A stretch of DNA of 9,699 bases, taken from contig WFTU01000014.1 in assembly GCA_015485375.1 (NCBI GenBank), positions 1-9,699 on the forward strand. The letters are read 5' to 3'. The DNA comes from Paracoccaceae bacterium (GTDB taxonomy: Bacteria > Pseudomonadota > Alphaproteobacteria > Rhodobacterales > Rhodobacteraceae). A program made the position numbers and the translations under genes. Each line of letters opens with the position of its first letter. Position 1 is the first letter of the stretch. Positions 6,334-9,699 of the stretch are shown piece by piece. The notes under the pieces were generated by a model. It had not been told where the DNA came from. It did no database searches and saw only the letters and a list, made by a program, of their open reading frames with translations.

Positions 6334-6403
6334 GGGAAGAATTTTGTGACAAGCGGGGAACAACAGGCGTAAGCTGTACGCCAGATATACTCTGGAGGAA
6401 ACC

Positions 6404-7903
6404 ATGAAAGAACTTACGCATTACATCAATGGCGAACACGTCAAAGGCACATCGGGACGTTTTGCCGATGTCTACAATCCGGCCATTGGCGAAGTGACCG
6501 CGAAAACCCCGCTGGCGACGGCAGCGGAGCTGGACCTTGCGGTGCAGGCCGCCGAAGCCGCGCAGCCCGCATGGGCCGCCACCAACCCGCAGCGTCGTGC
6601 GCGGGTTCTGATGAAGCTGGTCGATCTGCTGCACCGTGATATGGACAAGCTGGCCGAAGCCCTGTCGAGCGAGCACGGCAAGACCCTGCCGGACGCCAAG
6701 GGCGACGTGATCCGCGGGCTGGAAGTGGTGGAGTACTGCATCGGCGCGCCGGAACTGCTGAAGGGGGAATACACCGACGGCGCCGGTCCGGGCATCGACA
6801 TGTATTCCATGAAGCAGCCGCTGGGTGTGACGGCGGGCATCACCCCGTTCAACTTCCCCGCCATGATCCCGATGTGGATGTTCGCACCGGCAATCGCCGC
6901 CGGTAACGCGTTTATCCTGAAGCCCTCCGAGCGCGACCCTTCCGTGCCGATCATGCTGGCCGAACTGTTCGAGGAAGCGGGCCTGCCGAAAGGTATCCTG
7001 CAGGTCGTCAACGGTGACAAGGAAGCCGTGGACGCGATTATCGCGCACGAGACCATCCAGTCGATCGGTTTCGTCGGCTCCACCCCGATTGCCGAGTATA
7101 TCTATGGCAACGGCTGTGCGGCCGGTAAACGGGTTCAGTGTTTCGGCGGCGCGAAAAACCACGCCATCATCATGCCGGACGCCGATATGGACAATGTGGT
7201 CGATGCGCTGATCGGGGCCGGTTACGGCGCGGCGGGCGAACGCTGCATGGCGATCTCGGTCGCTGTTCCGGTGGGTCAGGAAACCGCCGACCGTCTGATC
7301 GAGGCGCTGATCCCGCGGGTCGAGAGCCTGAAGGTCGGCCCCTACACAGCGGGCGACGATGTGGACCTCGGCCCCGTTATCACCGGTGAAGCCAAGGCGC
7401 GGATCAATGCGCTGGTGGATAGCGGTGTGGAACAGGGCGCGAAGCTGGTTGTGGACGGTCGCGGGTTCTCTCTGCAGGGCTACGAGAACGGGTTCTTCGT
7501 CGGGCCGTCGCTGTTCGACAATGTGACCACGGATATGGAGATCTACAAACAGGAGATTTTCGGCCCGGTTCTGTCCACCGTGCGCACTGACACCTATGAA
7601 GAGGCCATCGGCCACGTCATGGACCACCAGTATGGCAACGGCACCGCGATCTTTACCCGCGACGGTGACACGGCGCGCGATTTCGCCAGCCGGATCAATG
7701 TGGGCATGGTCGGTGTCAACGTGCCGATCCCCGTGCCGCTGGCCTATCACACCTTCGGCGGCTGGAAAAAATCCGCCTTTGGCGACCTGAACCAGCACGG
7801 GCCGGATGCGTTCAAGTTCTATACGCGCACCAAAACCGTGACCTCGCGCTGGCCCTCGGGCGCCAAGGAAGGGGCGGAGTTCTCCATCCCGACGATGAAA
7901 TAA
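6404..7903 (+). CDS. mmsA: CoA-acylating methylmalonate-semialdehyde dehydrogenase MmsA
   Basis: MmsA oxidises methylmalonate semialdehyde to propionyl-CoA with NAD+ and CoA, losing CO2; this is the last step of valine degradation to propionyl-CoA. The 499 residues match the family length. It is an aldehyde dehydrogenase fold with TPFNFP (148-153), the cofactor-binding LKPSERDPS (172-180), catalytic C281 in GERCMA, and QEIFGPV (383-389). The segment CFGGAKNH (246-253) stands where hydrolytic aldehyde dehydrogenases carry ELGGK with the general-base glutamate. That glutamate is absent, as expected for the CoA-acylating type. GGAGG at 6394-6398 lies 5 bases before the ATG. A terminator follows directly. 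The inositol enzyme IolA is a close homologue, but the neighbouring valine genes favour MmsA. Confidence 0.96.
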   Translation: MKELTHYINGEHVKGTSGRFADVYNPAIGEVTAKTPLATAAELDLAVQAAEAAQPAWAATNPQRRARVLMKLVDLLHRDMDKLAEALSSEHGKTLPDAKGDVIRGLEVVEYCIGAPELLKGEYTDGAGPGIDMYSMKQPLGVTAGITPFNFPAMIPMWMFAPAIAAGNAFILKPSERDPSVPIMLAELFEEAGLPKGILQVVNGDKEAVDAIIAHETIQSIGFVGSTPIAEYIYGNGCAAGKRVQCFGGAKNHAIIMPDADMDNVVDALIGAGYGAAGERCMAISVAVPVGQETADRLIEALIPRVESLKVGPYTAGDDVDLGPVITGEAKARINALVDSGVEQGAKLVVDGRGFSLQGYENGFFVGPSLFDNVTTDMEIYKQEIFGPVLSTVRTDTYEEAIGHVMDHQYGNGTAIFTRDGDTARDFASRINVGMVGVNVPIPVPLAYHTFGGWKKSAFGDLNQHGPDAFKFYTRTKTVTSRWPSGAKEGAEFSIPTMK

Positions 7904-7910
7904 GACACGC

Positions 7911-7944
7911 GGGCGGCCCTGTTCGCGGGGCCGCCCTCTTCTTT
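7911..7944 (+). terminator. Rho-independent terminator after mmsA
   Basis: A perfect 9-bp stem, GGGCGGCCC (7911-7919) with GGGCCGCCC (7928-7936), encloses an 8-base loop and is followed by TCTTCTTT (7937-7944). It begins 7 bases after the mmsA stop and lies 43 bp before the acyl-CoA dehydrogenase start. It should therefore partly or wholly separate mmsA from the downstream pair. Confidence 0.88.
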
Positions 7945-7987
7945 GCAAAATACTCGAATCCCGCACCGTAACCACACGAGGCCGCCC

Positions 7988-9139
7988 ATGGATTTTGCCC
8001 TCTCCGACGAACAACAGATGATTTTCGACATGGCCTATGATTTCGGGCAGCAGCGCATTGCGCCGCACTCGGAAGAATGGGAGGCCGCCGGGACCATCCC
8101 GAAAGAGCTGTGGCCGGAGATTGCGGCGCTCGGCTTTGGCGGGTTGTATGTGTCCGAGGAATACGGCGGTTCCGGCCTCACGCGCCTCGATGCGACGCTG
8201 GTGTTCGAGGCGCTGGCGATGGCGGATCCTGCGGTCGGCTCCTTCCTGTCGATCCACAACATGTGCGGCGGGATGATCGACAAGTTCGGCTCGCCGGAGA
8301 CCAAGGCCAAGTGGCTGCCGGACATGTGCACGATGGAAAAGGTGTTTTCCTATTGCCTGACGGAACCGGGCAGCGGCTCGGATGCCTCGGCGCTGCGCAC
8401 AAAGGCGGTGAAGTCGGACAATGGTTACACCCTCAACGGCACCAAGGCGTTTATTTCCGGTGGCGGCTATTCCGATGCCTATCTGGTGATGGCGCGCACC
8501 GGCGAGGACGGACCGAAGGGGATTTCCTCGATTGTCGTCGAGGCGGGCACCGACGGGCTGTCGTTTGGCGCGCTGGAACGCAAGATGGGCTGGAAGGCGC
8601 AACCGACCGCACAAGTGCAGTTCGACGACTGCACGGTTCCGCCCGACAATCTGGTGGGCGAGGAAGGTAAAGGGTTCAAATACGCCATGGCGGGGCTGGA
8701 CGGCGGGCGGTTGAATATCTCGGCCTCGGCGCTTGGCGGGGCGCAAAAGGCGCTCGATATCGCGCTGGCCTATATGGGCGAGCGGCAGGCTTTCGGCAAA
8801 ACGCTGGACCGGTTTCAGGCCTTGCAGTTCCGCGTTGCGGATATGGAGATCGAGTTGCAGGCGGCGCGCACCTATCTGCGCCAAGCCGCGTGGAAGCTGG
8901 ACACGCAGGCACCGGATGCGACCAAGTTCTGTGCCATGGCGAAACGCTTTGTCACCGACACCTCGTTCAATGTGGCCAATGACGCGCTGCAGATGCTCGG
9001 CGGTTACGGCTATCTGGCCGATTACGGTATCGAGAAACTGGTGCGCGACTTGCGTGTCCACCAGATACTGGAAGGCACCAACGAGATCATGCGCCTGATC
9101 ACCGCGCGGGCATTGCTGGCGGAGCGGGATCGTGGCTGA
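7988..9139 (+). CDS. Acyl-CoA dehydrogenase, probably isobutyryl-CoA dehydrogenase
   Basis: This is a 383-residue FAD-dependent acyl-CoA dehydrogenase that introduces an alpha-beta double bond and passes electrons to electron-transfer flavoprotein. Motifs seen are an N-terminal helical domain, YCLTEPGSGSDASAL (122-136), the middle beta domain to about 215, and the C-terminal QMLGGYGYL (335-343) with ILEGTNEIMR, where E362 matches the catalytic glutamate of the medium-chain enzyme. Being flanked by mmsA and a hydroxyisobutyryl-CoA-hydrolase-like gene suggests isobutyryl-CoA as the substrate in valine breakdown. Substrate choice is inference; 2-methylbutyryl-CoA is an alternative. GAGG (7978-7981) lies 6 bases before the ATG. 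An in-frame ATG at 7943 lies in the terminator tail and is rejected. The 3' end overlaps the next gene by 8 bases. Confidence 0.93.
   Translation: MDFALSDEQQMIFDMAYDFGQQRIAPHSEEWEAAGTIPKELWPEIAALGFGGLYVSEEYGGSGLTRLDATLVFEALAMADPAVGSFLSIHNMCGGMIDKFGSPETKAKWLPDMCTMEKVFSYCLTEPGSGSDASALRTKAVKSDNGYTLNGTKAFISGGGYSDAYLVMARTGEDGPKGISSIVVEAGTDGLSFGALERKMGWKAQPTAQVQFDDCTVPPDNLVGEEGKGFKYAMAGLDGGRLNISASALGGAQKALDIALAYMGERQAFGKTLDRFQALQFRVADMEIELQAARTYLRQAAWKLDTQAPDATKFCAMAKRFVTDTSFNVANDALQMLGGYGYLADYGIEKLVRDLRVHQILEGTNEIMRLITARALLAERDRG
9121..9124 (+). promoter_or_regulatory. Ribosome binding site deciding the GTG start of the hydrolase gene
   Basis: GGAG lies 7 bases before the GTG at 9132, inside the last codons of the acyl-CoA dehydrogenase. 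The first in-frame ATG is 29 codons later, past the conserved start of the crotonase fold, so the GTG is the likely start. Confidence 0.6.
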
Positions 9140-9699
9140 CATCGACATCCGTATCGAGGGCAGGATCGGGCGGATTACCCTGAACCGGCCCAAGGCGCTG
9201 AATGCGCTGTCCTATGACATGGCGATGGCGATCGAGGCGGCGCTGGATGACTGGGCGACGGATGATCGGGTCGTGATGGCACTGATCGACGCCGTGGGTG
9301 ACAAGGCGTTTTGCGCCGGTGGCGATATTCAGGAGATGTATGACACCGCCTCGGCGGGGGATTTCGAGTATGGCCGGAAGTTCTGGCGCGACGAATACCG
9401 CATGAACGCCAAGCTGGCGAACTGGCCGAAGCCTTATGTGGCCCTGATGCAGGGGTTCACCATGGGCGGGGGCGTCGGGGTTTCGTGCCACGGCTCGCAC
9501 CGCGTGGTCTGCGAGAACAGCCAAATCGCCATGCCGGAATGCGGCATCGGGCTGGTGCCGGATGTGGGCGGCTCGCTGTTGCTGGCGCGCGCGCCGGGGC
9601 GGCTGGGCGAATACCTCGGCACCACGGGGACGCGGATGGATGCGGGGGATGCGATTTATGCGGGGTTTGCCGATTACTATATCCCGCGCGAAAGATGGG
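9132..9699 (+). CDS. Enoyl-CoA hydratase/isomerase family protein, probably 3-hydroxyisobutyryl-CoA hydrolase (3' end outside the window)
   Basis: This is the first 189 codons of a crotonase-fold protein, cut by the window edge. It begins at a GTG that overlaps the acyl-CoA dehydrogenase stop by 8 bases, so the two are translationally coupled. The start VADIDIRIEGRIGRITLNRP matches the family N-terminus. The oxyanion-hole segments are CAGGDI (61-66) and TMGGGVG (110-116). MPECGIGLVPDVGG (134-147) contains E136 and D144, which match the Glu and Asp pair of 3-hydroxyisobutyryl-CoA hydrolases, and the following GRLGEYLGTTGTRM also fits that subgroup better than plain enoyl-CoA hydratases. Its role would be to release 3-hydroxyisobutyrate from CoA in valine degradation. 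A hydratase role remains possible, since subgroup assignment is by eye and the C-terminus is unseen. Confidence 0.88.
   Translation, partial: MADIDIRIEGRIGRITLNRPKALNALSYDMAMAIEAALDDWATDDRVVMALIDAVGDKAFCAGGDIQEMYDTASAGDFEYGRKFWRDEYRMNAKLANWPKPYVALMQGFTMGGGVGVSCHGSHRVVCENSQIAMPECGIGLVPDVGGSLLLARAPGRLGEYLGTTGTRMDAGDAIYAGFADYYIPRERW

Noticed and set aside
4474..6372. A plus-strand open frame of about 632 codons antisense to coaD, the CBS gene and the LysR gene
   Set aside because: It spans three recognisable opposite-strand genes and their gaps, has low-complexity composition and no family motif, so it is a codon-bias shadow.
6296..9193. A minus-strand open frame of about 965 codons antisense to mmsA and the acyl-CoA dehydrogenase
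   Set aside because: Both plus-strand genes have full family motifs and good ribosome binding sites. The antisense product is rich in His, Arg and Gln with no recognisable domain, as expected from the complement of GC-biased codons.

Overview
The window is about 9.7 kb of GC-rich bacterial chromosome. It is densely packed with short intergenic gaps, Shine-Dalgarno-led starts, and G/C in most third codon positions. Protein style and gene content (nadA-nadC, coaD next to tandem cyclophilins, a LysR regulator divergent from a CoA-acylating methylmalonate-semialdehyde dehydrogenase, then an isobutyryl-CoA-dehydrogenase-like gene) suggest an alphaproteobacterium, most likely of the Rhodobacteraceae/Roseobacter type. 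That placement is by eye, not by a search. I see no insertion sequence, phage gene, CRISPR array, tRNA or rRNA, and no gene-free stretch above 140 bp.

Layout. (1) 66-1980, plus strand: nadA and nadC, 4 bp apart. They encode quinolinate synthase and quinolinate phosphoribosyltransferase, the second and third steps of de novo NAD synthesis. nadB, the first step, is not between them. A short dyad lies upstream of nadA. (2) 1985-2950, minus strand: an exported DUF3179 protein, convergent with nadC with only 4 bp between the stops. (3) 3085-6267, minus strand: a LysR regulator, a two-CBS-domain protein, coaD, a soluble cyclophilin and a membrane-anchored cyclophilin. The two cyclophilins are a tandem duplication joined by a TGATG stop/start overlap, and a strong intrinsic terminator follows them at 3029-3058. 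(4) 6404-9699, plus strand: a valine-degradation block. It holds mmsA with its own terminator, an acyl-CoA dehydrogenase, and an overlapping GTG-started 3-hydroxyisobutyryl-CoA-hydrolase-like gene that runs off the window.

How they work together. The last block covers isobutyryl-CoA to methacrylyl-CoA (acyl-CoA dehydrogenase), release of 3-hydroxyisobutyrate from its CoA ester (hydrolase) and the final oxidation to propionyl-CoA (MmsA). The hydratase and MmsB dehydrogenase steps are not in view and may lie downstream. The LysR gene is transcribed away from mmsA. Their 136-bp shared intergenic region holds a clear AAATGCA-N3-TGCATTT dyad, the best regulatory candidate in the window. The remaining genes are housekeeping: NAD and CoA cofactor synthesis, and protein folding.

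I did not find a convincing new biological system. The points most worth a second look are the near-identical DNA islands between the cyclophilins, the LysR/mmsA operator candidate, the absence of nadB between nadA and nadC, a palindrome before coaD, and a cysteine cluster in the CBS protein.
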